From positions 1 to 62,033 of IMG/VR virus record IMGVR_UViG_3300025133_000103: a stretch of DNA of 62,033 nucleotides. One strand, written 5' to 3'. The DNA is from a virus. Made by a program: the position numbers and the translations under genes. The stretch's first letter is position 1; the number at the start of each line of letters is the position of its first letter. Below the pieces are notes generated by a model that was given only the letters and a program-made list of their open reading frames with translations, was not told where the DNA came from and did not search any database. Of this stretch, positions 57,417 to 62,033 are shown one piece after another.

Positions 57417-57744
57417 TTTCAATTGTATCATCGTCTTGGTTTTCTATTCGTCCAATAAACTCGTCGTGGATTACGAAGATGGCATCCTTGATTTTACCCT
57501 TGCCACCCTTGAGTCCAAAGTACTTCTTTACGTCGCCTATCTTCCAGTGTCGGTTAGGTTTCATGTTGTGGTCTGCATACAGCCTGATGTCACGCTTGGT
57601 GAGCATGAGATTGTATAGGCATCGCGGTACGTCATTGCCGTTGATATTCATCGTCGGTCGGTCTTCGTCGTGCAACTCCACCCAAAATGGGGCGTTTGCA
57701 TCTACCTTCTGCATGAAGGCTAGGGCTTGTTTATCTGTCATCAT
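57409..57744 (-). CDS. hypothetical protein
   Basis: 111 residues. DKQALAFMQKVDANAPFWVE, NGNDVPRCLYNLMLTKRDIR, NRHWKIGDVKKYFGLKGGKG and IKDAIFVIHDEFIGRIENQD: a mixed alpha/beta protein with a basic, possibly nucleic-acid-binding middle. The start is a double ATG (57739-57744). Part of the polycistronic small-gene array. Confidence 0.55.
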   Translation of the reverse strand: MMTDKQALAFMQKVDANAPFWVELHDEDRPTMNINGNDVPRCLYNLMLTKRDIRLYADHNMKPNRHWKIGDVKKYFGLKGGKGKIKDAIFVIHDEFIGRIENQDDDTIEND

Positions 57745-57745
57745 T

Positions 57746-57985
57746 TTACTTCATTTTTACTCGTGAAATCACTTCGATTTCTTCAATTAATATCTTGATT
57801 TGCTCATCGTACTTGCCTTCGAAGTAGACGTGTGTCTCGCTCTGGCTATGCACCTTGGCGATCCCGTCATGGTACGAGGCTAACAAGTCATTGAATGCTT
57901 CCATTGCATCGCTTTTGTTAGCGTAGATTTCTGTTTCGCACTCGTCGAGTAACCAACTGAGTGCTTGGACTGCGTATACTTTCAT
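57746..57985 (-). CDS. hypothetical acidic protein
   Basis: 79 residues: MKVYAVQALSWLLDECETEI, YANKSDAMEAFNDLLASYHD, THVYFEGKYDEQIKILIEEI. A beta-helix-beta-beta-helix plan much like the protein at 58252 (MKQYIFTFEGGGWNSVYATS, KEEAVQAALEEYKHS), so the two may be distant paralogues. Its leader carries the CAAAATCTC motif six bases before the ATG and, further up, a terminator-like hairpin. Confidence 0.55.
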   Translation of the reverse strand: MKVYAVQALSWLLDECETEIYANKSDAMEAFNDLLASYHDGIAKVHSQSETHVYFEGKYDEQIKILIEEIEVISRVKMK

Positions 57986-58004
57986 GTGTTAGAGATTTTG
58001 AATT

Positions 58005-58041
58005 AATAAAAAAAGACGATGTTTGGGTTTCTCTCCCATCG
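58005..58041 (-). terminator. terminator or attenuator hairpin
   Basis: Minus strand: CGATG (58037-58041) pairs with CATCG (58017-58021) around an inner GGG/CCC pair, followed by TCTTTTTTTATT. It lies between a tRNA-like element and the gene at 57985, so it could end the small-gene transcript or act as an attenuator of the gene behind it. Confidence 0.65.
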
Positions 58042-58115
58042 GTGCAAGCCTCGTCACCCATAGCTTACAACACAGGTAATGGTCTTCCTGGTGATTTGTA
58101 ACACCGTCCAATTGT

Positions 58116-58244
58116 AGCGATGGGTGGAATCGAACCACCATCAACCCTCATGTTCATTGCCATAATCCCGTGGTAACGGGTGGAAGGAACAGCTGTTGGG
58201 TTGACACATCCTCACCCTATCCTCACAGGGGACGTGTCATCGCT
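58116..58244 (-). ncRNA. tRNA-like RNA element 1 (129 nt, expanded middle)
   Basis: Minus strand: 5' AGCGATG pairs perfectly with 3' CATCGCT. The T arm GGTGG-TTCGATT-CCACC is perfect and canonical and directly abuts the acceptor, with A as discriminator. In place of the D arm is a hairpin, ACACGTCC/GGATGTGT; in place of the anticodon arm is a 7-pair stem TCAACCC/GGGTTGA enclosing AACAGCTGTT and CCCGT-TACC-ACGGG hairpins. The whole sits between two small genes, eight bases after a stop codon. It is shorter than tmRNA, and no tag reading frame was identified. Confidence 0.6.
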
Positions 58245-58251
58245 ATGTGTG

Positions 58252-58452
58252 TTAGTAGAACAGACTCAGTAGAGACTGATAGGTTTCTTCGTTACTCTCA
58301 CGGAGGAAGAAGCTGCTCGGTATCGGGTTGAGTGTTGCGCTGTGCTTGTACTCTTCGAGTGCCGCTTGAACTGCCTCCTCTTTAGAGGTAGCGTATACGC
58401 TATTCCATCCGCCCCCTTCGAAGGTGAAGATATATTGTTTCATTTCGCTCAT
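58252..58452 (-). CDS. hypothetical protein
   Basis: 66 residues: MSEMKQYIFTFEGGGWNSVY, ATSKEEAVQAALEEYKHSAT, SFFLRESNEETYQSLLSLFY. Strand-strand-helix-strand layout similar to the protein at 57746. Coupled to the upstream gene by ATGA. Directly followed by tRNA-like element 1. Confidence 0.55.
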   Translation of the reverse strand: MSEMKQYIFTFEGGGWNSVYATSKEEAVQAALEEYKHSATLNPIPSSFFLRESNEETYQSLLSLFY

Positions 58453-58655
58453 GTTTGTACGTGGTACATTCGTGCAGTTGGTAACTGCTCGGCTACTAGT
58501 CGGGTGATTTCACTTCTCAAGAAGTCATCATCTTCGGGGGTGGGATCACCATACGTCTGCTGTTGACGCTTGGCGAAGTAGTCGATCTTGGATTGGTCTT
58601 GAGTGACTACCATGTGGTAGGCAATCTTAGGTAGGTAACCGTTAGCATATTTCAT
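58449..58655 (-). CDS. hypothetical protein
   Basis: Start set at MKYANGYLPKIAYHMVVTQD (58655). A longer frame to 58721 would run through the promoter. 68 residues; QSKIDYFAKRQQQTYGDPTP then EDDDFLRSEITRLVAEQLPT. The CAAAATCTC motif lies six bases before the ATG, and the leader begins with a GGCAA-TG-TTGCC hairpin. Confidence 0.6.
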   Translation of the reverse strand: MKYANGYLPKIAYHMVVTQDQSKIDYFAKRQQQTYGDPTPEDDDFLRSEITRLVAEQLPTARMYHVQT

Positions 58656-58690
58656 GAGAGAGAGATTTTGAGTTGGCAACATTGCCGATA

Positions 58691-58722
58691 CAAAGATAAG
58701 GCATAGTTTTCCTATTTCCAAA
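58691..58722 (-). promoter_or_regulatory. leftward promoter, TTTG-N20-TATCTTTG
   Basis: Minus strand: -33 TTTG (58719-58722), 20 nt, -7 TATCTTTG (58691-58698). Very similar to the promoter at 56318 over the entire -33 to -7 stretch, i.e. a repeated phage promoter. Transcript starts near 58685 with a small hairpin. Confidence 0.85.
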
Positions 58723-58730
58723 TTTATTTT

Positions 58731-58988
58731 CTAAGCTGCTGATTCTGAAGGGATTACCACTCCATCCACTTGGTCTGAGTAGCACCAGTGTCCGTTGTCT
58801 AGTGTGAGTACGTAGTTGTCACCCATGCTCACCTCATCTACCTCCGCCCCGTACTTCTCGCGGTAGTGCTTCGTCTGCTCGATGGCAATTACGCCTGCTA
58901 CGCTCTGAGAGTCCCGACCGAAGCCTCCTCTGTGTAACACCTGCGATCCTACGCGGATTACTCGTGTGTTGGTGAATTTCGTTTTCAT
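58731..58988 (-). CDS. hypothetical protein, SH3-like
   Basis: 85 residues: TRVIRVGSQVLHRGGFGRDS, SVAGVIAIEQTKHYREKYGA, EVDEVSMGDNYVLTLDNGHW. Several short strands with Gly turns, the look of a small SH3-like barrel. The end (SDQVDGVVIPSESAA) is acidic. It directly follows the gene at 58990 with one base between. Confidence 0.5.
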   Translation of the reverse strand: MKTKFTNTRVIRVGSQVLHRGGFGRDSQSVAGVIAIEQTKHYREKYGAEVDEVSMGDNYVLTLDNGHWCYSDQVDGVVIPSESAA

Positions 58989-58989
58989 T

Positions 58990-59184
58990 TTACTTATTTT
59001 GAATGTTTTCGACTAGTTTACGCGCCGTCATCTTAGCGTATGTCTCGCCTTGTGTCATCGTCCCTGCCCTCTGTGGAGCAGGTAGGTTTTCAATGGTTAG
59101 CCCATCGCGGGAGTACCTACTAGCACCCATCATGATGCTCCGTGTAACTCGCTTTATGTGGGCTTCTTTCTGTTCGTGTGTCAT
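58990..59184 (-). CDS. hypothetical basic protein
   Basis: 64 residues: MTHEQKEAHIKRVTRSIMMG, ENLPAPQRAGTMTQGETYAK, ARKLVENIQNK. Helical, basic. Its ATG directly follows the upstream stop (TAAATG). Unknown function. Confidence 0.5.
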   Translation of the reverse strand: MTHEQKEAHIKRVTRSIMMGASRYSRDGLTIENLPAPQRAGTMTQGETYAKMTARKLVENIQNK

Positions 59185-59331
59185 TTAGCTTAGGGCTTGG
59201 GGGTTTAAGATTGTGCATGCAGCAAAGGCAGTACCAACTAGTTGGCATCCTTTGTAGTCGCGGATGTCATGGAAGTACTCATAGGCATCTATGATTTCTT
59301 CTATTGTGCAGTCGAGAAAAGGGTTTAACAT
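59185..59331 (-). CDS. hypothetical protein (48 aa)
   Basis: ATG at 59331: MLNPFLDCTIEEIIDAYEYF ... AACTILNPQALS. Helical, with three cysteines (C8, C31, C42 or nearby). The leader carries CAAAATCTC six bases before the ATG, and tRNA-like element 2 ends 23 bases upstream. Unknown function. Confidence 0.55.
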   Translation of the reverse strand: MLNPFLDCTIEEIIDAYEYFHDIRDYKGCQLVGTAFAACTILNPQALS

Positions 59332-59354
59332 CGTTTTGAGATTTTGAAAATTAG

Positions 59355-59444
59355 AGCCATAGACAGGATTCGAACCTGCTCCTCCATCGTAGATGTGTAC
59401 TACATCCTTAACGCGGGTGTGCTATCCAGTTACACTATACGGCT
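59355..59444 (-). ncRNA. tRNA-like RNA element 2 (no readable anticodon arm)
   Basis: Minus strand: acceptor AGCCGTA/TATGGCT (one G-U), TA, canonical D arm GTGT-AACTGGATA-GCAC with GG in the loop, and a canonical T arm with loop TTCGAAT between CAGG and CCTG. The 38 nt between D and T arms do not form a normal five-pair anticodon stem with U33. They contain a hairpin GATGT-AGTAC-ACATC. One extra base lies between T stem and acceptor. It may be a decayed tRNA gene or a tRNA-like processing signal. Confidence 0.6.
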
Positions 59445-59500
59445 TGCGGGCTATGCCCCTCATGAGTAGCTTGCTCACGACACATCGTTTTTGATATTAG

Positions 59501-59552
59501 AGCGGTTCAGGGAGTCGAACCCTGCTATGGTAGCCCCCATCAGGCAACCGCT
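59501..59552 (-). ncRNA. tRNA-like RNA element 3 (minimal, 52 nt)
   Basis: Minus strand: acceptor AGCGGTT/AACCGCT (7 perfect pairs), one small middle hairpin ATGG-GGGCTA-CCAT, and a perfect T arm CAGGG-TTCGACT-CCCTG adjoining the acceptor. D arm and real anticodon arm are missing. What follows the 3' end (CTCTAATATCAAAA) resembles what follows element 2 (CTCTAATTTTCAAAA), so the two share flanks. An acceptor plus T arm is the minimal substrate recognised by RNase P and CCA-adding enzymes. Confidence 0.6.
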
Positions 59553-59631
59553 TGTAAAGGACACCTTGGGGCGGTCTTTTCTAAAGCCCCATTAAGCAGG
59601 GTGTTCCTGCATAGGTGTCACAGTCACACTC
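59553..59631 (-). other. structured non-coding RNA stretch upstream of tRNA-like element 3
   Basis: Minus strand: after the stop codon (which itself lies in ACACTCT-GTA-AGAGTGT) come hairpins GCAGG-AACAC-CCTGC and GGGGC/GCCCC. GACCGC in the last of these can also pair with GCGGTT of the tRNA-like acceptor, so two alternative folds are possible. No coding frame seen. Confidence 0.4.
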
Positions 59632-59790
59632 TTACAGAGTGTTCACTAGGTCTTCGAGCGTCATCTGCTCGTCGTTGGTGAGTGTGTCCCATTCGTGGGT
59701 GGCACGGACAGCATCGAAACCTATGGTTTGAATGTCGAGTTGTACGTCGTAGTACAGGCTATTTACAGCCGCTTGCTTGCATGATTGCAT
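59632..59790 (-). CDS. hypothetical acidic protein (52 aa)
   Basis: ATG at 59790: MQSCKQAAVNSLYYDVQLDI ... MTLEDLVNTL. Helical at both ends with a central FDAVRATHEWDTLTNDEQ. The leader motif CTAAATCTC is six bases before the ATG, and the promoter at 59836 drives it. Its stop codon lies in the loop of a seven-pair hairpin. Confidence 0.55.
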   Translation of the reverse strand: MQSCKQAAVNSLYYDVQLDIQTIGFDAVRATHEWDTLTNDEQMTLEDLVNTL

Positions 59791-59835
59791 GACAGAGAGA
59801 TTTAGAATGCGATAGCTGAATTGCCATCGGCTTGG

Positions 59836-59867
59836 TAAAGGTACGGCATTGGTTCCGAAAAACCAAA
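59836..59867 (-). promoter_or_regulatory. leftward promoter, TTTG-N20-TACCTTTA
   Basis: Minus strand: -33 TTTG (59864-59867), 20 nt, -7 TACCTTTA (59836-59843). The last base departs from the TTTG consensus in the same way as the next promoter (60422). The leader shares GGCAA..CAGCT..CTAAATCTCT with the leader of the 60384 gene. Confidence 0.7.
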
Positions 59868-59893
59868 TCTGATTTGTAACCCCTAAAGGGGTT
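59864..59893 (-). terminator. double hairpin terminator overlapping the next promoter
   Basis: Minus strand: AACCCC-TTTA-GGGGTT starts just after the stop of the gene at 59896. A second inverted repeat, CAAATCAGATTTG, is followed by GTTTTT. The second hairpin contains the TTTG -33 box of the promoter at 59836. Confidence 0.6.
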
Positions 59894-59895
59894 GT

Positions 59896-60384
59896 TTAGA
59901 ATACTTCAGGGGCTCCGCTCATCAGCGCCTCCGCTTCAAGTGCGCACCGCTCCTGCTCAGCGAGTATACGCTGGCGGCGGATAGCTTCCTGAGGGGTTTC
60001 ACCGTCGAGAAGTGTAAACACTTCCTTCACAGCCGCTCGCTTGGCAGGTGAGGGAGTGACGACGACAGCCTTACGCGGCTCGAACGGTTGAGCATCACCT
60101 TCGGTGATGGCGTGAACAACTTTCGTCTTCGCAGGGGTGCCGATGCCTACACCGCCCCGTGCTTGTGCCTGCTCCAAGCCTGCATTCGAGCCCCGCTTGG
60201 GCTTCCGAATGGTCTTGGCTTTAAGCTTCGCTTTCGAAGCCTTCGGCTTACGCTTGGGCTTAGAAGCCTTCGGCTTCGCGGCCTGCTCTGCTGCATACTT
60301 CGCCTTGTTGGCGATTCGGCGCTCTGCCTTCGTGTACTTGCGGCCCGTCTCTGGGCAGTGTGTGGGAGTGTATGTGCTCATCAC
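59896..60384 (-). CDS. histone-like basic protein, first gene of the leftward arm
   Basis: 162 residues. Residues about 18-65 are Lys/Ala/Pro-rich (KAERRIANKAKYAAEQAAKP, SKPKRKPKASKAKLKAKTIR), like histone H1 tails or bacterial H1-like proteins, so it should bind DNA. The rest is a Gly/Thr region and an acidic helical end (KEVFTLLDGETPQEAIRRQR; EQERCALEAEALMS). As the promoter-proximal gene of the early-type arm it might coat or silence host DNA, or protect incoming phage DNA. Codons are GC-richer than in its neighbours. Confidence 0.6.
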   Translation of the reverse strand: MMSTYTPTHCPETGRKYTKAERRIANKAKYAAEQAAKPKASKPKRKPKASKAKLKAKTIRKPKRGSNAGLEQAQARGGVGIGTPAKTKVVHAITEGDAQPFEPRKAVVVTPSPAKRAAVKEVFTLLDGETPQEAIRRQRILAEQERCALEAEALMSGAPEVF

Positions 60385-60421
60385 TAGAGATTTAGATAGT
60401 CAGCTGCGTTGCCAACTTTGG

Positions 60422-60429
60422 TAAAGGTA
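60422..60429 (-). promoter_or_regulatory. leftward promoter, -7 box TACCTTTA
   Basis: Minus strand TACCTTTACC, same as the promoter at 59836. The leader begins CAAAGTTGGCAACGCAGC. A TTTG occurs upstream (60456-60459) but at 26 nt rather than 20. It is the first promoter of the leftward arm. Confidence 0.6.
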
Positions 60430-60538
60430 CAAAAAACTTCTCCATATTTCGACAACAAAATTGAATCCCATTTGTAACTGGCTAACAACCAACGAGATAC
60501 AACCCTTGTTTATATTCATTCTAAATAAGGAAAGTCTT

Positions 60539-60740
60539 TACGCATGTGCGTGTATGTGTGTACATGTGCGCGTGTACGTGATCGCATGCCAGCACAGGCG
60601 CGGGTACATGTGCGGGTGTGTGCGTATGCCCGCCCAGATGCGTGTGTGCACAAGCGAGCGAGCGCGAGCATGTGTGCGTATGTGCGGGGATGCACGAGTA
60701 TGTGTGCGCTAGGTGTATGCGTACCCGTACGTGAGGTGTG
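60539..60740. repeat. alternating purine-pyrimidine, GC-rich low-complexity tract
   Basis: The first 42 bases (60539-60580) alternate pyrimidine and purine without exception. The rest to about 60740 continues as mixed TG/CG/TA steps with short breaks (e.g. GCGAGCGAGCGCGAG). Such DNA readily forms left-handed Z-DNA under negative supercoiling. Composition differs sharply from the AT-richer flanks. Open frames through it on both strands encode only Cys/Val/Arg/Ala repeats and are not taken as genes. It lies between the two divergent arms, the natural place for an origin or a supercoiling-sensitive control site. Confidence 0.7.
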
Positions 60741-60969
60741 GGCTTGACGTAGTAGGAGAGCCAAGGGACTGTCCTTACCTCAGTCTCAGCTAGTTACCTC
60801 TCAGCGTTTACACTGTCGATAGAATCAACGGTGGCTAAATCACTAATACTCAAAGGGTTAAGGCGGATTGAATAAAGCTGAAATCTATGCGCGAATCGTG
60901 CGCGTATTGCACCCACGGGGGTTCACGGATGCGTTTCGGTTGCGTGCGTGAGGCGTGTATACATCTATA
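60741..60969. other. intergenic stretch without recognised gene
   Basis: No convincing frame on either strand. It contains short inverted repeats (GCGCGAATCGTGCGCG, an imperfect palindrome near 60890-60905; ACCCACGGGGGT near 60911-60922). With the neighbouring alternating tract it may form an origin or regulatory region. No iteron array or clear promoter was found. Confidence 0.4.
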
Positions 60970-61155
60970 TTATCCCCGATCTCTGTATTGCTGACGTTTT
61001 TTTAAGGTTTCTAGCGGGCTTGATTTTTCAAAAACCAGCAAAACATCGTTTAGAAGGCTGTCTATTAAGTCTTTGCGGGTTACAATTTTTTTTCCACAGC
61101 CACTTGACTTTGTAGATTTTCTGTTGTACCTTGCCCAAGCAAATCGGGAGCGCAA
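60970..61155 (-). CDS. basic cytoplasmic part of an amber-interrupted frame
   Basis: The 60 codons after the TAG at 61156-61158 stay in the same frame as the membrane-protein frame upstream and encode RSRFAWARYNRKSTKSSGCG ... ETLKKRQQYRDRG before a TAA. The composition is protein-like and basic. It could be read by stop suppression, or start at the TTG directly behind the TAG, or be a decayed gene end. Confidence 0.35.
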   Translation of the reverse strand: MRSRFAWARYNRKSTKSSGCGKKIVTRKDLIDSLLNDVLLVFEKSSPLETLKKRQQYRDRG

Positions 61156-61326
61156 CTAAAGAACACAAAAGCACATAAGCATTTTTCTTACGTAAACGTA
61201 GAGAACAAAAAAGCTTATTGGTTGTGAGGGGCCGAGGACTACACTTATAGGAAGTAGCATAGTAAGCAGGGCGAGAGAGAACAGCATATCGAGTATATAG
61301 AGGCCCTGCGTGTTACTTCTTTGCAT
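61156..61326 (-). CDS. small membrane protein (56 aa)
   Basis: ATG at 61326: MQRSNTQGLYILDMLFSLAL, then LTMLLPISVVLGPSQPISFF and VLYVYVRKMLMCFCVL. Two hydrophobic helices around a GPSQP turn. The TAG stop is followed in frame by a further 61-codon basic frame. It is the only coding-like sequence between the alternating tract and the rightward promoter. Unknown function; possibly a small inner-membrane protein. Confidence 0.45.
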   Translation of the reverse strand: MQRSNTQGLYILDMLFSLALLTMLLPISVVLGPSQPISFFVLYVYVRKMLMCFCVL

Positions 61327-61350
61327 CCAGTCGGCTAAGATCTGTTTTAT

Positions 61351-61358
61351 TACCTTTG
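61351..61358 (+). promoter_or_regulatory. promoter -7 box TACCTTTG for the rightward arm
   Basis: TTATTACCTTTGTAATT, the same core as the promoter of the envelope cassette (TTATTACCTTTGCAG), 18 nt before the ATG at 61377. Probably the first late promoter of the rightward arm. Confidence 0.65.
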
Positions 61359-61376
61359 TAATTAAGTACAGCCTAT

Positions 61377-61952
61377 ATGCTTAGAGCAAAGAAGAAAGCA
61401 CGAGTTAACGCACCCGCACATCCTCTCTATGGGATGGGGGGTTCGTTCAGGGCTATAAAGAAGTTTGCTGCTGGGGGTGTAGTAGGGGATCTTCCTCCAA
61501 CGGACCCTAAGAAGCTAAAGAAGGGTCTAGGGTACGTAGAGAGCAGAGATAACTATGAAGCTGTAAACCCCACCAGCTCAGCCACAGGCAGGTACCAGAT
61601 GCTATACAACCTGATTAAAGACCAAGAAGAGATGCAGGGGGTATCTAGGGATAGCTTATTGAGGAACCCTGATCTGCAAGAGCTACTTATGGACAGGAGG
61701 ATTAACGAGGGGATAGGCGGTCCTGGGTTAGATAGGACGGCCACAGACTTAGAAGAAGAATATAAAGGACAGCTAGGAGATAAGTGGGACTTCCGTCCAG
61801 ACGAGATAGCTGCGCTAGCACACTTTTTAGGTCGCCAAGGTACCAGGAAGTATCTAGCTTCTTTAAGAGATGGGACAAGCTTCCAGCCCCCAGGAATAAA
61901 CAAAACACCAGAAGACTATTTGCGTCTTTACAATGAAGGAGTAAACCGATGA
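61377..61952 (+). CDS. lytic transglycosylase/lysozyme-like protein
   Basis: 191 residues. After a basic, Gly-rich N-terminus (LRAKKKARVNAPAHPLYGMG; FAAGGVV), GLGYVESRDNYEAVNPTSSA followed by TGRYQML is the pattern of soluble lytic transglycosylases (catalytic Glu in VES, then N-P-x-S-x-A-x-G-x-Y/xQ). The helices ELLMDRRINEGIGG and DEIAALAHFLGRQGTRKYL complete a lysozyme-like domain. There is no signal peptide, so it is either released by the holin for lysis or carried in the virion for entry. Its GG-rich start resembles ends of the ejection proteins. Confidence 0.7.
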   Translation: MLRAKKKARVNAPAHPLYGMGGSFRAIKKFAAGGVVGDLPPTDPKKLKKGLGYVESRDNYEAVNPTSSATGRYQMLYNLIKDQEEMQGVSRDSLLRNPDLQELLMDRRINEGIGGPGLDRTATDLEEEYKGQLGDKWDFRPDEIAALAHFLGRQGTRKYLASLRDGTSFQPPGINKTPEDYLRLYNEGVNR

Positions 61953-62033
61953 GAGCCAAGAAGAAAAAAGTAACAAAAGGGGGGTTCGATATTGAGATCG
62001 ACGGGGTGACGTATACCGTAGAAGGTAAGGAGG
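61949..62033 (+). CDS. N-terminal part of a gene cut by the window edge
   Basis: The ATG overlaps the transglycosylase stop (ATGA) and opens MRAKKKKVTKGGFDIEIDGV then TYTVEGKE to the window end. A basic start and beta-strand pattern, with the opening 'RAKKK' like the preceding protein's LRAKKKAR, as if both share an N-terminal tag. Function unknown. Confidence 0.5.
   Translation, partial: MRAKKKKVTKGGFDIEIDGVTYTVEGKE

Noticed and set aside
58116-58244. Reading tRNA-like element 1 as a standard tmRNA
   Set aside because: It is about a third of tmRNA length and shows no tag frame or pseudoknot chain that I could fold. Only the acceptor and T arm resemble tmRNA.
59355-59444. Calling tRNA-like element 2 tRNA-Asn (GTT) or tRNA-Leu (TAA)
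   Set aside because: GTT and TAA triplets can be placed in candidate loops, but the flanking bases do not form a five-pair stem together with the D stem and U33 is missing for GTT.
60461-60764. Open frames on both strands through the alternating tract (Cys/Val/Arg or His/Thr/Arg-rich)
   Set aside because: They follow from the repetitive TG/CG sequence lacking stop codons. The translations are low-complexity on every frame and no start context is shared with real genes.
1-62033. Circular closure of the genome at the window ends
   Set aside because: The partial gene at the right edge would enter base 3 as codon start, while the lysine-rich partial gene at the left edge is in the frame starting at base 2. 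No terminal overlap is visible, so the window is taken as an excerpt.
1-62033. Temperate lifestyle genes (integrase, CI-type repressor, attachment site)
   Set aside because: None recognised. The tRNA-Arg gene is intact, and no flanking repeat of its 3' end was noticed within the window.

Overview
This window is most of a tailed, podovirus-like double-stranded DNA phage genome. Its host is almost certainly a member of the Bacteroidota, probably a marine flavobacterium. The evidence is consistent: promoters have the Bacteroidota -7 box TAnnTTTG, three of them with a TTTG -33 box exactly 20 nt upstream; classical Shine-Dalgarno sites are scarce; secreted proteins have signal peptides ending in GQ or AQ; and one phage protein ends in a type IX secretion (T9SS) sorting domain. 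The replicative gene is a BT4734/VirE-N-type primase-helicase common in Bacteroidota elements.

The genome has two arms. The rightward (late) arm runs from about 61.35 kb off the right edge and, from the left edge, from 0.5 to 45.0 kb. It holds a GroES-like co-chaperonin, an HNH protein, tRNA-Arg(TCT), large terminase, portal, collagen-like and RCC1-like fibre proteins, an envelope cassette (T9SS-sorted adhesin-like protein, beta-barrel-like outer-membrane protein, one-helix membrane protein, thioredoxin-fold protein), a tandem family of beta-rich small proteins, scaffold, major capsid protein, a second family of small head proteins, head-tail adaptors, a 1691-residue tail nozzle, ejection proteins including a 3149-residue polyvalent protein, and a holin. 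It converges at about 45.05 kb with the leftward arm (60.4 down to 45.06 kb). That arm holds about 25 very small unknown genes in its promoter-proximal part, then a DnaA-like HTH protein, a single-strand-annealing-like protein, a PD-(D/E)XK exonuclease, an SSB-like protein, the primase-helicase, an endonuclease-I-like resolvase, a second nuclease-like protein and a class II ribonucleotide reductase. No DNA polymerase, RNA polymerase, integrase or repressor was recognised here.

Between the divergent arms (60.4-61.35 kb) lies an odd non-coding stretch with about 200 bp of nearly alternating purine-pyrimidine sequence. The leftward small-gene region also carries four tRNA-like structures: one is a near-perfect tRNA-Asp look-alike forming the 5' end of an mRNA, and the others keep the acceptor and T arms but have expanded or lost the middle. 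Seven small genes share a motif, C(A/T)AAATCTC, just before the start codon. Two tandem duplications (110 bp in the ribonucleotide reductase gene, 14 bp at the start of the 3149-residue protein gene) shift the frame of otherwise intact genes. The strongest candidates for undescribed biology are the phage-encoded T9SS cargo with its envelope cassette, and the tRNA-Asp-mimic leader with the related tRNA-like elements.
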